Positions 6,351-15,342 are shown, counted from the first letter of the stretch. The stretch is 25,323 bases of DNA from Bacteroidales bacterium UBA4912 (GCA_002398875.1 DHCC01000085.1:11130-36452); one strand, 5' to 3'. Numbers and translations are program-made. Notes: generated from the sequence alone by a model not told the origin.

Positions 6351-9270
6351 CCTTAAATGCACACCATCTGCAATTATTATTGTTTTGGGTCTGCGAAAAT
6401 GGGACCTCCGGGTTAAATATATCTTCAATCAACTCATTAAACATCTCCTTAAATTCAGGCAGAATAGTTGATAAATTTTCTACAGGCTTACCATCAGTAT
6501 AGATAGTAGGATTAAAATCCTTGAAAACATCACGCAGATAATAAACTGCCGGAGATATTTTAGTTCCTGGATTTTCAATAAGGTAAAACAGTCCGTAAAC
6601 AAAAACCTGAAGTATCTGATAAGGACGATTAGACTTAGAAGAATCGAAAAGACCGGGAATATCTTTGTAAGCAGTATTACCTGAACCGGTTTTATAGTCA
6701 ATAATCCTGTAAGTATTATCAACTATGTCGATTCTGTCGATACTTCCCTTGAAATTAACTGTCAGCTGATTACTCAGTTTATATGCTCTGTTGAAACGAT
6801 ACTCAGAGCTAATATATGTAAATGGAGTGAACTGCTTGTCAATGGTTAAAGTCTGCTTCACGTAACTCCTGAGTATCTCACCAATTAGATAATATTGTCC
6901 CTCCAGCGGTCTAGTATTTTCTTTATCCTTAAAATAGTATTGAGCGAAAGTCTTTTCAATTATCTCAGTGAGGTAATCATCATTTTTGATAACCTCATTT
7001 AGTACATCGATTGTTACCACCTTGTTTTTATATCTCTGATATATAATCTCCATCAGGTGATGAAAAATAGACCCAAACACGTCAGATTCAACAGATTCCT
7101 GCACCTCAGATTCCTCTGAAAGTCCCTCGATTGCAATGAAATAAAATTTTAGGGGACAATCAATATAGTTGTTGATAAGAGAGGCAGAAAGCGACTTATT
7201 GCCTCCTTCGCGATACTCATCAAGCTTACGCATGATATGAGCGGATTTTTCTACCGATACAGGTGCTATTTGGGGTGTTGTTACATCATAAGTCACAACA
7301 CGTTCATCTATATCGAAATAGTCGTTGTAGAGATACTTCAGCTGATAGAAGTATCGGCTGACTTCGCCTGTCTGCAAACCATCTGTGCGTGTATCATACA
7401 ACATGAAAACATTTTTGGCGCGACTAATCATTCTATAGAAATGATATGCATAAACGCTATCCTGATGCTCATATATCGGCAAACCGAATCCTTTGCGCAA
7501 AGTGAAAGGAATAAACGAATTAGCGCTGTTTTTCAGTGGAAACACACCTTCATTGAACGAAAGTATGATAAGATTTTCGAAATCTACGGCACGGGTTTCG
7601 AGAACACCCATAACCTGGAGTCCGGACAATGGTTCACCTCTGAAAGAGACTGTTATATTATGAGCCAGCTTTTTGAGCAGTCTGAAGTATGTGTCTACAG
7701 AAATACTTTCTGCTCCACTTAAGGTGTCCTGTAAACGTGTTACGGTTTTATAATATTGCACAATAAACTCTCTCTCCAAGTCATCGGTTCCTGTATTGTG
7801 CTTATCTGTTACAACTATTTCGTCAGTTTTATCCGTTTCTTTTCCTTCATAATCAGAATGCTTATTTGCAGTTAAACTATTATAAAGAAATGATAGTATA
7901 TTATGCAGATAAGTGCTTATAGTGCGCCACTCCTCAACTGGTGCAAAAATAAGCTGCAGCAACGTATCAGACGGTATATCGGAAACTGGAACTACTATAC
8001 GATTATGTTTAATTATGTGTTCTTTAAGTTGTTTAGCATCAGCACCAGCAGATATGTTGACCAAAGGGTGATTCAACACTGCGCTAACATAACGATGATA
8101 AAAAGCAGGTTCGCCATTCCATTTTCTTATACTCTGCTGCATTAAAGCAATATGCTCAATAAGACCTGCTATTGAAGAGTTTGATAAACTATAACCCATT
8201 GTCACGTTTATCTTCCCAATCTCTTCGGGTATAGAATAAAGAACAGGTAAAAGAAGATTCTCATCGGGGAGCACGATTGCTGTATTTATAGCCTCATTGG
8301 GTTCCGTGATATCATTTGATTTTATCAACCCTTGTATTATTTGTGTGATATACTTGGCCTGTCCGACACCTGAAGGCACTCCTATCACTTCCAGTTTGGG
8401 TTTTACCCTGTTTAAATGATAATTTCCTTTGATTTTAACAGAATAATCAGTGATATTAAATTTTGAGGGGAAGCGGGTCAGATTTTCCTCAACTCTCAGG
8501 GAAGCTCGATTAATATCATCATGTACAAAAGGTGAGTCGTAGTCCCAGTAAAAATCAGCCTTTCCAATATTTTTCAGGTGAGTAAGCAAGGCTGTCTCAG
8601 AAGGGGTTAGTGCATTTAATCCTACGAAAATAAAACTTTCAGATTGAAAGTCACTAATCTCTTTCTCCTTGATACCTTCGGCAACCTCTCGGAATATCAT
8701 TCCTTCATAAGCATGCCCTTTTACTAACAACTCACTTTTGAATGAGTCATATAGCTCATATAATATCTTCCATGTTTCCTGAAACTTCTCTTTTGTCTTG
8801 TTGCCCTCTGACGGCATAAAGTTGGTCCAGAAACGTCGAATAGCTTCTAATTGTTTTTCATCAAGATGAGTTAAATCATCATCTAATGACCTGAAATTAT
8901 GAACATTCCTGAATAACTGCTTTGCATCTGCAAGATACTTATCGACATCATCAAAATCGTTTAACAACATCTCACCCCAATAAAGGAAGTCATCAAAAGA
9001 TTCATCAGAAGCGCTGATTTTTTTGTAATGACTGTACAACAGGACAAGCAACTCTATCCTGTCGGCTGGTAAAAGAGTTGAAAGTGATGTAAAAAGCTCC
9101 TGGATAGTCAGCACTGTTGGAGAAAACAGCGGTTTTCCTGCTATTTCAGCAAGATACTTCTGAAAGAACATTGCAGCACGACGATTTGGGAAAACAAATG
9201 TATGCTTATATAAATCAGATCCATACTCATCAAGAATAACTTTTGCTACTTTATATAGGAAAGGGGTCAT
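6334..9270 (-). CDS. AddB-like PD-(D/E)XK nuclease family protein
   Basis: A 978-residue protein related to the AddB/RexB side of AddAB-type recombination nucleases, which process double-strand breaks. The N-terminus (FVFPNRRAAMFFQKYL) matches the degenerate helicase-like fold of AddB, and I see no intact Walker A motif. The C-terminal nuclease domain has GSIDRID (about 842-848) and IIDYKTG (D858, K860), the catalytic D-x-K core. A four-cysteine iron-sulfur clamp is present: C705 in YIDCPLKFYF, then C967, C970 and C976 in the terminal CRWCAFKGICSK. Length and architecture fit Bacteroidetes members of the family. The AddA helicase partner is not in this window. The ATG at 9268-9270 has a -7-like box about 40 bp upstream. 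Confidence 0.88.
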   Translation of the reverse strand: MTPFLYKVAKVILDEYGSDLYKHTFVFPNRRAAMFFQKYLAEIAGKPLFSPTVLTIQELFTSLSTLLPADRIELLVLLYSHYKKISASDESFDDFLYWGEMLLNDFDDVDKYLADAKQLFRNVHNFRSLDDDLTHLDEKQLEAIRRFWTNFMPSEGNKTKEKFQETWKILYELYDSFKSELLVKGHAYEGMIFREVAEGIKEKEISDFQSESFIFVGLNALTPSETALLTHLKNIGKADFYWDYDSPFVHDDINRASLRVEENLTRFPSKFNITDYSVKIKGNYHLNRVKPKLEVIGVPSGVGQAKYITQIIQGLIKSNDITEPNEAINTAIVLPDENLLLPVLYSIPEEIGKINVTMGYSLSNSSIAGLIEHIALMQQSIRKWNGEPAFYHRYVSAVLNHPLVNISAGADAKQLKEHIIKHNRIVVPVSDIPSDTLLQLIFAPVEEWRTISTYLHNILSFLYNSLTANKHSDYEGKETDKTDEIVVTDKHNTGTDDLEREFIVQYYKTVTRLQDTLSGAESISVDTYFRLLKKLAHNITVSFRGEPLSGLQVMGVLETRAVDFENLIILSFNEGVFPLKNSANSFIPFTLRKGFGLPIYEHQDSVYAYHFYRMISRAKNVFMLYDTRTDGLQTGEVSRYFYQLKYLYNDYFDIDERVVTYDVTTPQIAPVSVEKSAHIMRKLDEYREGGNKSLSASLINNYIDCPLKFYFIAIEGLSEESEVQESVESDVFGSIFHHLMEIIYQRYKNKVVTIDVLNEVIKNDDYLTEIIEKTFAQYYFKDKENTRPLEGQYYLIGEILRSYVKQTLTIDKQFTPFTYISSEYRFNRAYKLSNQLTVNFKGSIDRIDIVDNTYRIIDYKTGSGNTAYKDIPGLFDSSKSNRPYQILQVFVYGLFYLIENPGTKISPAVYYLRDVFKDFNPTIYTDGKPVENLSTILPEFKEMFNELIEDIFNPEVPFSQTQNNNNCRWCAFKGICSK

Positions 9271-9308
9271 ATCAGGTTAGATTTCTTCTATAAATCCACA
9301 TTTTTATA

Positions 9309-9316
9309 CAAATCTA
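9309..9316 (-). promoter_or_regulatory. Putative -7 box of AddB-like gene
   Basis: On the - strand this reads TAGATTTG, matching TAnnTTTG, 38 bp before the ATG. It is almost back to back with the + strand box at 9332-9339. No clear -33 element is seen. Confidence 0.45.
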
Positions 9317-9331
9317 AGCAATTTATTTTAT

Positions 9332-9339
9332 TAACTTTG
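9332..9339 (+). promoter_or_regulatory. Putative -7 box of GH30/GH2 operon
   Basis: TAACTTTG matches TAnnTTTG and lies 37 bp before the GH30 start at 9377. Its expected -33 region overlaps the - strand box at 9309-9316. Confidence 0.5.
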
Positions 9340-9376
9340 CTCACCAGATAATTTTAAACTAAGCAAACTGCCATCT

Positions 9377-10840
9377 ATGAAGACAATCAATCCCTTAAAT
9401 CTTTTTTTACTTATCCTGACTCTTTGCATCAGCGCTTCGTGCGAAAAAACTGGCAGTGATGATAATATTACCATATATGTTACAACAAATAACGGCTCAC
9501 AGAATTTAGATAAACAGACTATTGAATTCAGCAATAATAGTAATATGTCTTCTACAACTATAATGCTGGACCCCACTACAAGATATCAGACTATGGATGG
9601 TTTCGGAGCGGCTATAACAGGCTCAACAGCATTCAATTTGTTGCAAATGACTCAGGAAAACAGGATTAAGTTTCTGAAAGATACTTTCTCGCCAACTGAA
9701 GGTTTGGGACATAGCTACGTAAGAATTTCCATAGGATGTTCGGATTTCTCATTAAGCGAGTATAGCCTGTGCGATACTCCCGGAATAGAGAATTTCGGAT
9801 TAACATCAGAAGAGACGGATTATGTAATTCCAGTTTTAAAGGAGATTCTGGAAATAAACCCCGAGCTTAAAATTATGGGTTCACCATGGACTCCGCCACA
9901 ATGGATGAAAGTAAACAATCTTACTGATTTACAGCCATTCTTCTCATGGACAAGTGGTCAGCTGAATCCTGCTTATTATAGTGATTATGCAACCTATTTT
10001 GTGAAGTGGATTAAGGCTATGAATCAAAATGGGATAAATATATACTCTGTGACACCTCAAAATGAACCACTTAACAGGGGTAACTCAGCTTCTCTATATA
10101 TGGGATGGGAAGAACAGTATGAATTTTTACAAAATCACTTAGTACCTCAGTTTAAAGAAGCATCATTGAATACAAAAATCTATCTGTTCGACCATAATTA
10201 TAACTATGATAATATAGCTGATCAGAAAGGATATCCAATGAATATCTACGATGCGGGAATTGATTCTGAAATGGTTGCCGGGGCTGCCTATCACAATTAT
10301 GGCGGTGATAAGTCTGAACTGCTGAAGGTTCAGAGCAGATATCCGGAAAGAGAGCTGGTTTTTACTGAAACATCTATTGGTACCTGGAATGATGGGCACA
10401 ATCTTGAGAAGCGGCTTATTGACGATATGCGTGAAGTTGCACTGGGCACTGTAAATAATGGTTGTAAAGCTGTTATCGTATGGAATCTGATGCTTGACAG
10501 TGAACGGGGTCCAAATCGTGAGGGTGGCTGTCAGACCTGCTATGGGGCTGTTGACATAGATATATCGGATTACTCCACTATCACACGCAATTCACATTAT
10601 TACATTATATCGCATCTTTCTTCGGTAGTAAAGCCGGGAGCTGTAAGAATAGGTACTTCTGGCCTTTCGGATCCGGGTATCATACATTCTGCTTTTGAGA
10701 ACAGTGACGGTACTTATGCTGTTGTATTATTAAACAGTGCTCCTGATTCAAAAAGCATTACTCTTGACGATGGCAATAAGTACTTCACTTATGAAGTGCC
10801 TGCCGGTTCTGTGGCATCTTATCAATGGAAAAAACAATAA
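9377..10840 (+). CDS. Glycoside hydrolase family 30 lipoprotein (probable beta-1,6-glucanase type)
   Basis: A 487-residue GH30 enzyme, a retaining hydrolase with a (beta/alpha)8 barrel and a side beta domain. The signal ends in a lipobox (SASC, acylated C22), so the protein is membrane anchored. The nearby acidic GSDDN resembles the SDD-type surface-export signals of Bacteroidetes lipoproteins. GH30 landmarks are MDGFGAAITGS (about 73-83), VRISIGCSDFS (about 115-125), GSPWTPPQWMK (168-178), the acid/base E230 in TPQNEPL, the nucleophile E331 in FTETSIG, and WNLMLD after it. The pattern is closest to the glucosylceramidase/beta-1,6-glucanase side of the family (GH30_3) rather than the xylanases; this subfamily call is inference. 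The GH2 gene follows after 10 bp, so the two form an operon. Confidence 0.9.
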   Translation: MKTINPLNLFLLILTLCISASCEKTGSDDNITIYVTTNNGSQNLDKQTIEFSNNSNMSSTTIMLDPTTRYQTMDGFGAAITGSTAFNLLQMTQENRIKFLKDTFSPTEGLGHSYVRISIGCSDFSLSEYSLCDTPGIENFGLTSEETDYVIPVLKEILEINPELKIMGSPWTPPQWMKVNNLTDLQPFFSWTSGQLNPAYYSDYATYFVKWIKAMNQNGINIYSVTPQNEPLNRGNSASLYMGWEEQYEFLQNHLVPQFKEASLNTKIYLFDHNYNYDNIADQKGYPMNIYDAGIDSEMVAGAAYHNYGGDKSELLKVQSRYPERELVFTETSIGTWNDGHNLEKRLIDDMREVALGTVNNGCKAVIVWNLMLDSERGPNREGGCQTCYGAVDIDISDYSTITRNSHYYIISHLSSVVKPGAVRIGTSGLSDPGIIHSAFENSDGTYAVVLLNSAPDSKSITLDDGNKYFTYEVPAGSVASYQWKKQ

Positions 10841-10850
10841 ATCCTATAAC

Positions 10851-13652
10851 ATGAAAACAAAAAAGACACTATTACTGATTTCAATTACCTTATTTACTTT
10901 TTTTGAATGTTTCTCTCAAAACAGTGAGATAGTTTTTTTATCAGGAAAAGATGCAGCCAACACTGTTGAATGGAATTTCTTTTGCACTGATGGAAGAAAT
11001 AGTGGAGAATGGACAAAAATAGAAGTTCCTTCAAACTGGGAGCTTCAGGGGTTTGGAACATACAATTACGGGCATGACTGGTCAAATAAAGATATTCAGT
11101 TAGGTACAGAACGAGGTCTTTATAGATACGAATTTAATGTACCGAAAAATTGGAGGGGTAAAACGATAAATATTGTCTTTGACGGCTCGATGACTGACAC
11201 AAAAGTAGAGATAAACGGGCAGTCAGCAGGAGAAATGCATCAGGGAGGATTTTACCGTTTTAAATATGATATCAGTAGTTTACTGAAATATGGTGAACCT
11301 AACCTCCTGGAAGTAGATGTAGCAAAACATTCTGTTAACGAGTCGGTAAACCGTGCAGAACGACAAGCAGATTTCTGGATATTTGGTGGAATATATCGTC
11401 CTGTTTTTCTGGAGGTTCTACCTGAAACACATATATCACGTGTTGCAATAGACCCTAAAGCTGATGGCACTTTTCAACTGCTTATGAACCTGAGTGATTC
11501 GAAATCAGCTTATAATGTATCGGTAGAACTGTTTGATCTAGAGGGAAAAGAAGTTGCAAAAGCTGTTAATTCAAAAATATTAAAAGGTGAAACTGAGGGC
11601 TTGATAAGCGGTAAATTTAATGGCGTAAAAGAATGGAGTCCTGAATGGCCCAACTTATACGACATGAAAATCTCCTTGAAAGATGGTAACACAACGATAC
11701 ACGAAGTAAATGAAAGGATTGGTTTCAGAACTGTTGAGCTTCGTAAACATGATGGTTTTTATATCAATGATGAAAAGGTTGTTTTCAAAGGTGTCAATCG
11801 TCATTCTTTTTGGCCGGAAACCGGAAGAGCATTGAGTGAAGAGAATCTTATCCTGGACATTACATTAATGAAGGAGATGAATATGAATGCTGTTCGATGT
11901 TCCCACTATCCTCCTGATAAGAGATTCCTTGAATTGTGTGACTCAATGGGCCTTTTTGTTCTTCATGAAGTTACCGGCTGGCAACAAGGCTATGATACCA
12001 TTGTTGGCCCTAAATTGATTAAAGAGACAATACTAAAGGACGAAAACCATCCTAGTGTAGTAATTTGGGATCACGGTAACGAAGGGGGATGGGATTTCAG
12101 GAACGAGAAAGCGTTCTATGAATATGATTTTCAACAGAGGCCGGTAATATATCCATGGTTGCTGCGTAATGGAGTTGACACACATCATTACCCTGAGTTT
12201 GAATACGCAATTAGTCGCTTTATTTTTGGAAACGACCCGTTTATGCCTACTGAATTTATGCACGGCTTGTATGATGGGGGTCACGGTGCAGGTTTAGAAG
12301 ACTACTGGAGAAATTATCAAACATCGCCACTGCACGCAGGAGGTTTTCTGTGGGTGCTTGTTGACGAAGCTGTATTGCGTACTGATAAGGTAGGAACGGT
12401 TTATGATGGTGATGGCAACCACGCACCGGATGGTATTTTAGGACCACATAGGGAAAAAGAAGGAAGTTATTATACAATTAAAGAAATATGGTCACCTGTG
12501 CAGATTGAGCCGGTAACAATAAACAAACAATGGAACGGAAGACTATTTTTGTCTAATAAATTTATATACACAAATCTCAACCAGTGTTCATTTAAATGGG
12601 AGGTTGTTAAAACAGGCTTTGCAGAGTATAATGAAAAGCTGATTGATTCAGGTACAGTGGAAAGTCCTGACGCCAAACCGGGAGAGACTGTTCAAATAGA
12701 AGTAAATCACAATAATTTACTACAAGATGCGGATTTATTCAGGTTTACTGCTATCGATCCTCACGGATCCGAACTATACACCTGGAGTTGGCCTATGATT
12801 CAGCCTAAAGAGAAAGCATCAGAATTGTTAGCAGAGCTCAATTCGGGAAACTCCGAGATTTCAGTAAAAGAAGACAATCAGTCAGTAACTGCTTTAGTGG
12901 ATAATTTGGAAATTGAATTCAATAAAGCAGACGGAAAATTGTTATCTGTTAAAAATAATAATGGCAATATCTCATTTACCGGTGGTCCTACAATTGCAGG
13001 AGCAGAAAGCAAAATAAAAGATACGAAATGGCAAAAAGATAATGAGGGAAACTTTATTTTTGAGATTACTACTGAAGGTTATCCCCGTAAAATGACATGG
13101 GTTTTATATAAAAGCGGGTTATTAAAGCTGGAAGCTGATCCATTACGAGACAGGGCTAATGATGTTGATTTCCTCGGAATTTCATTCAACTATCCGGAAG
13201 ACAATTGTAACGGGATAAAATGGATGGGACGCGGACCATACAGGGTGTGGAAGAACAGATTAAAAGGTTCTAATATTGGAGTTTGGGAAAAGGATTACAA
13301 TAATACAATTACAGGAGAAAGCTTTAACAACCTAGTTTACCCTGAATTTAAGGGATATCATGGCAATCTATATTGGTTAACACTCCAAACAAATGAAAGT
13401 CCTATAACCATAATCTCAGAGACACCTAATTTATATCTGCAGCTATTTAAACCGGATAAACCTCAAAACGTAGCAGGGGGGACTTTTCCTGTATTTCCTG
13501 AAGGAGATATTTCATTTTTATATGAAATCCCTGCTATAGGCACAAAGTTTAAGCAGATTGACAAGTTAGGTCCCACAAGTAAAAAAGGAATGTATAACGA
13601 ACGTTGGGGAGACGACACTTATCCAATCAAATTATGGTTTGACTTCAGATGA
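10851..13652 (+). CDS. Glycoside hydrolase family 2 (beta-galactosidase-like), secreted
   Basis: A 933-residue GH2 enzyme. I chose the ATG at 10851, 10 bp after the GH30 stop, because it opens with a signal peptide (MKTKKTLLLISITLFTFFEC..). The in-frame ATG at 10737 lies inside GH30. Domains in order: an N-terminal jelly roll (about 35-190, with SNWELQGFGTYNYG and FWIFGGIYRPVFLE), an Ig-like domain (about 195-290), a TIM barrel (about 295-590) and C-terminal domains ending in a LacZ small-chain-like region with the GRGPYRVWKNR motif. The acid/base is E411 in WDHGNE and the nucleophile is E468 in MPTEFMHG, followed by the LacZ-like GLEDYW and GGFLW. The 57-residue gap between the two glutamates is shorter than in E. 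coli LacZ (76). It probably finishes oligosaccharides released by GH30; the linkage is not known. Confidence 0.88.
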   Translation: MKTKKTLLLISITLFTFFECFSQNSEIVFLSGKDAANTVEWNFFCTDGRNSGEWTKIEVPSNWELQGFGTYNYGHDWSNKDIQLGTERGLYRYEFNVPKNWRGKTINIVFDGSMTDTKVEINGQSAGEMHQGGFYRFKYDISSLLKYGEPNLLEVDVAKHSVNESVNRAERQADFWIFGGIYRPVFLEVLPETHISRVAIDPKADGTFQLLMNLSDSKSAYNVSVELFDLEGKEVAKAVNSKILKGETEGLISGKFNGVKEWSPEWPNLYDMKISLKDGNTTIHEVNERIGFRTVELRKHDGFYINDEKVVFKGVNRHSFWPETGRALSEENLILDITLMKEMNMNAVRCSHYPPDKRFLELCDSMGLFVLHEVTGWQQGYDTIVGPKLIKETILKDENHPSVVIWDHGNEGGWDFRNEKAFYEYDFQQRPVIYPWLLRNGVDTHHYPEFEYAISRFIFGNDPFMPTEFMHGLYDGGHGAGLEDYWRNYQTSPLHAGGFLWVLVDEAVLRTDKVGTVYDGDGNHAPDGILGPHREKEGSYYTIKEIWSPVQIEPVTINKQWNGRLFLSNKFIYTNLNQCSFKWEVVKTGFAEYNEKLIDSGTVESPDAKPGETVQIEVNHNNLLQDADLFRFTAIDPHGSELYTWSWPMIQPKEKASELLAELNSGNSEISVKEDNQSVTALVDNLEIEFNKADGKLLSVKNNNGNISFTGGPTIAGAESKIKDTKWQKDNEGNFIFEITTEGYPRKMTWVLYKSGLLKLEADPLRDRANDVDFLGISFNYPEDNCNGIKWMGRGPYRVWKNRLKGSNIGVWEKDYNNTITGESFNNLVYPEFKGYHGNLYWLTLQTNESPITIISETPNLYLQLFKPDKPQNVAGGTFPVFPEGDISFLYEIPAIGTKFKQIDKLGPTSKKGMYNERWGDDTYPIKLWFDFR

Positions 13653-13672
13653 CAAGTCAAGTCACTACAAAT

Positions 13673-13712
13673 AAAAAATGGTATATCGAATTGTTCAATA
13701 TACCATTTTTTT
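13673..13712. terminator. Bidirectional intrinsic terminator between GH2 and gdhA
   Basis: AAAAAATGGTATAT (13673-13686) pairs with ATATACCATTTTTT (13698-13711) around an 11-nt loop. It has an A-run on one side and a T-run on the other, so it can stop transcripts from both convergent genes. It lies 21 bp after the GH2 stop and 27 bp from the gdhA stop. Confidence 0.85.
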
Positions 13713-13738
13713 CATTAATCTATTTGATTATATAAAAT

Positions 13739-15076
13739 CTACACCACTCCCTGAGCCATCATTGCATCGGCTACTTTCATAAATCCGGCAATATTAGCAC
13801 CTTTCACATAGTTGATATAATCACCTTCTTTACCGTAGGCAGCACATTGTTCGTGTATATTACTCATGATCTGATGCAGCCATCTGTCCACTTCTTCATT
13901 ATCCCAAGAAAGATGCATAGCATTCTGAGTCATCTCTAATCCTGAGCAAGCAACACCTCCGGCATTAACAGCCTTACCCGGTGCAAATAGCATCCCATTC
14001 TCAATAAAGAAATCAACAGCCTCTGAAGTACAACCCATATTAGAAACTTCAGCTACGAGTATTACACCGTTGCTCTTTAACAACTTAGCATCTTCTAGAT
14101 TTAGTTCATTCTGAATGGCACAAGGCAATGCTATATCTACCTTGCATTCCCAAGGTTTTTTTCCGGGTATAAATTTAGAACGGGGAAATTCTTCTGCATA
14201 AGGAGCTACAATATCCTCACCTGAATTACGAAGTTCAAGCATATAAGCAATCTTCTCAGGAGTACTCACACCGTCGGGATCGTAAATATAACCATCAGGG
14301 CCTGAAATTGCAACCACTTTTGCACCAAGCTCTGTTGCTTTTGTAACAGCACCCCATGCTACATTTCCGAAACCGGACACAGCAACTGTCTTGCCTCTTA
14401 AACCAATATGAAACTCATCGCACATTTTTTGAACGAAATAGAGAGCTCCAAAACCAGTAGCTTCAGGACGTAGTTTTGAACCACCAAAAGATAGTCCCTT
14501 TCCAGTAAATGTTCCGGTATGCTCACCAGCAAGTTTTTTGTACATACCGAACATATATCCAACTTCTCTGGCTCCTACACCAATATCACCTGCCGGAACA
14601 TCTGTATCAGGACCTATAATTTTCCACAGCTCCATAACAAAAGACTGACAGAAACGCATTATTTCAGCCTGAGACCTGCCCTTTGGTGAAAAGTCTGAAC
14701 CTCCTTTACCTCCACCCATTGGTAGAGTTGTAAGCGCATTCTTAAAGGTTTGCTCAAATCCTAAAAACTTTAGAGAAGAAAGACTTACTGAAGGGTGAAA
14801 ACGAATACCCCCTTTGTAAGGACCAATCGCTCCATTGAATTGTACACGATAACCAATATTCACATGCACTTGCCCATTATCATCTACCCAGGGTACACGA
14901 AATGTGAACACACGGTCGGGCTCAACAATACGCTCAACAATACCCGCCTTTTCAAATTCGGGATGCAGATTATATACATCTTCAATAGAAATTAAAACTT
15001 CTCTTACCGCCTGCAGGTATTCCGACTCTCCTGGATGCTTGGCTTCAAGCTGAGTCATTACATCATCTACTCTCAT
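13739..15076 (-). CDS. gdhA: Glutamate dehydrogenase, hexameric type (probably NADP-dependent)
   Basis: A 445-residue GDH that interconverts 2-oxoglutarate plus ammonium and glutamate, the main ammonium-assimilation step in many gut and anaerobic Bacteroidales. The length matches the ~445-450-residue bacterial hexameric family. Visible motifs are GPYKGGIRFHP (85-95), LPMGGGKGGSDF with catalytic K124, VPAGDIG with catalytic D164, the Rossmann nucleotide loop SGFGNVA (234-240) and the late NAGGVACSGLEM block. NADP preference is inferred from overall similarity to biosynthetic-type GdhA. The gene is monocistronic as seen here, with a bidirectional terminator after it and a 266-bp divergent intergenic region shared with trmB. 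Confidence 0.96.
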   Translation of the reverse strand: MRVDDVMTQLEAKHPGESEYLQAVREVLISIEDVYNLHPEFEKAGIVERIVEPDRVFTFRVPWVDDNGQVHVNIGYRVQFNGAIGPYKGGIRFHPSVSLSSLKFLGFEQTFKNALTTLPMGGGKGGSDFSPKGRSQAEIMRFCQSFVMELWKIIGPDTDVPAGDIGVGAREVGYMFGMYKKLAGEHTGTFTGKGLSFGGSKLRPEATGFGALYFVQKMCDEFHIGLRGKTVAVSGFGNVAWGAVTKATELGAKVVAISGPDGYIYDPDGVSTPEKIAYMLELRNSGEDIVAPYAEEFPRSKFIPGKKPWECKVDIALPCAIQNELNLEDAKLLKSNGVILVAEVSNMGCTSEAVDFFIENGMLFAPGKAVNAGGVACSGLEMTQNAMHLSWDNEEVDRWLHQIMSNIHEQCAAYGKEGDYINYVKGANIAGFMKVADAMMAQGVV

Positions 15077-15109
15077 GTTAAATAGTTTGTTTATTAAATT
15101 GTCTTTTTA

Positions 15110-15117
15110 CAAAAATA
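15110..15117 (-). promoter_or_regulatory. Putative -7 box of gdhA
   Basis: The - strand reads TATTTTTG, matching TAnnTTTG, 33 bp before the gdhA ATG. No -33 TTG stands at the usual spacing. Confidence 0.4.
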
Positions 15118-15247
15118 CACATAACTTCGGTAAATACTAAAAATATGACAGACAAAAACAGATTTGATTCACTTTTTATCTATTTCACATACATCATTCA
15201 ATGGTATATCAATTACTTCAATGCTTAAAAGTAATCAATTTTAAATC

Positions 15248-15267
15248 CGGTTGTTATTCAATAACCG
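15248..15267. promoter_or_regulatory. Near-palindrome in the gdhA-trmB divergent region
   Basis: CGGTTGTT and AATAACCG form an 8-bp stem with one G-T pair around the loop ATTC. It sits 28 bp upstream of the trmB -7 box and about 170 bp upstream of gdhA. It could be a regulator-binding site. A second, AT-rich hairpin (ATTACTT 15212-15218 with AAGTAAT 15229-15235) lies beside it. Confidence 0.35.
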
Positions 15268-15295
15268 AAAATTTCCGTTTTTAACGTTTAAATGT

Positions 15296-15303
15296 TACTT
15301 TTG
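15296..15303 (+). promoter_or_regulatory. Putative -7 box of trmB operon
   Basis: TACTTTTG matches TAnnTTTG, 39 bp before the trmB ATG at 15343. The identical octamer precedes the PBP1A gene. A -33 element is not obvious. Confidence 0.5.
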
Positions 15304-15342
15304 CGATGTAATAGTTTAGCAGTTAATCGAATTTAGTCTCAA

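Noticed and set aside
7237..7722. 161-codon open frame on + strand inside the AddB-like gene
   Set aside because: It lies antisense to a well-supported coding region, its composition is unlike a folded protein, and it has no promoter or family signal. It is a shadow frame.
10737..10850. Upstream in-frame start for GH2 that would overlap GH30
   Set aside because: The extra 38 residues are out-of-frame GH30 coding sequence. The ATG at 10851 gives a signal peptide and a normal 10-bp operon gap.
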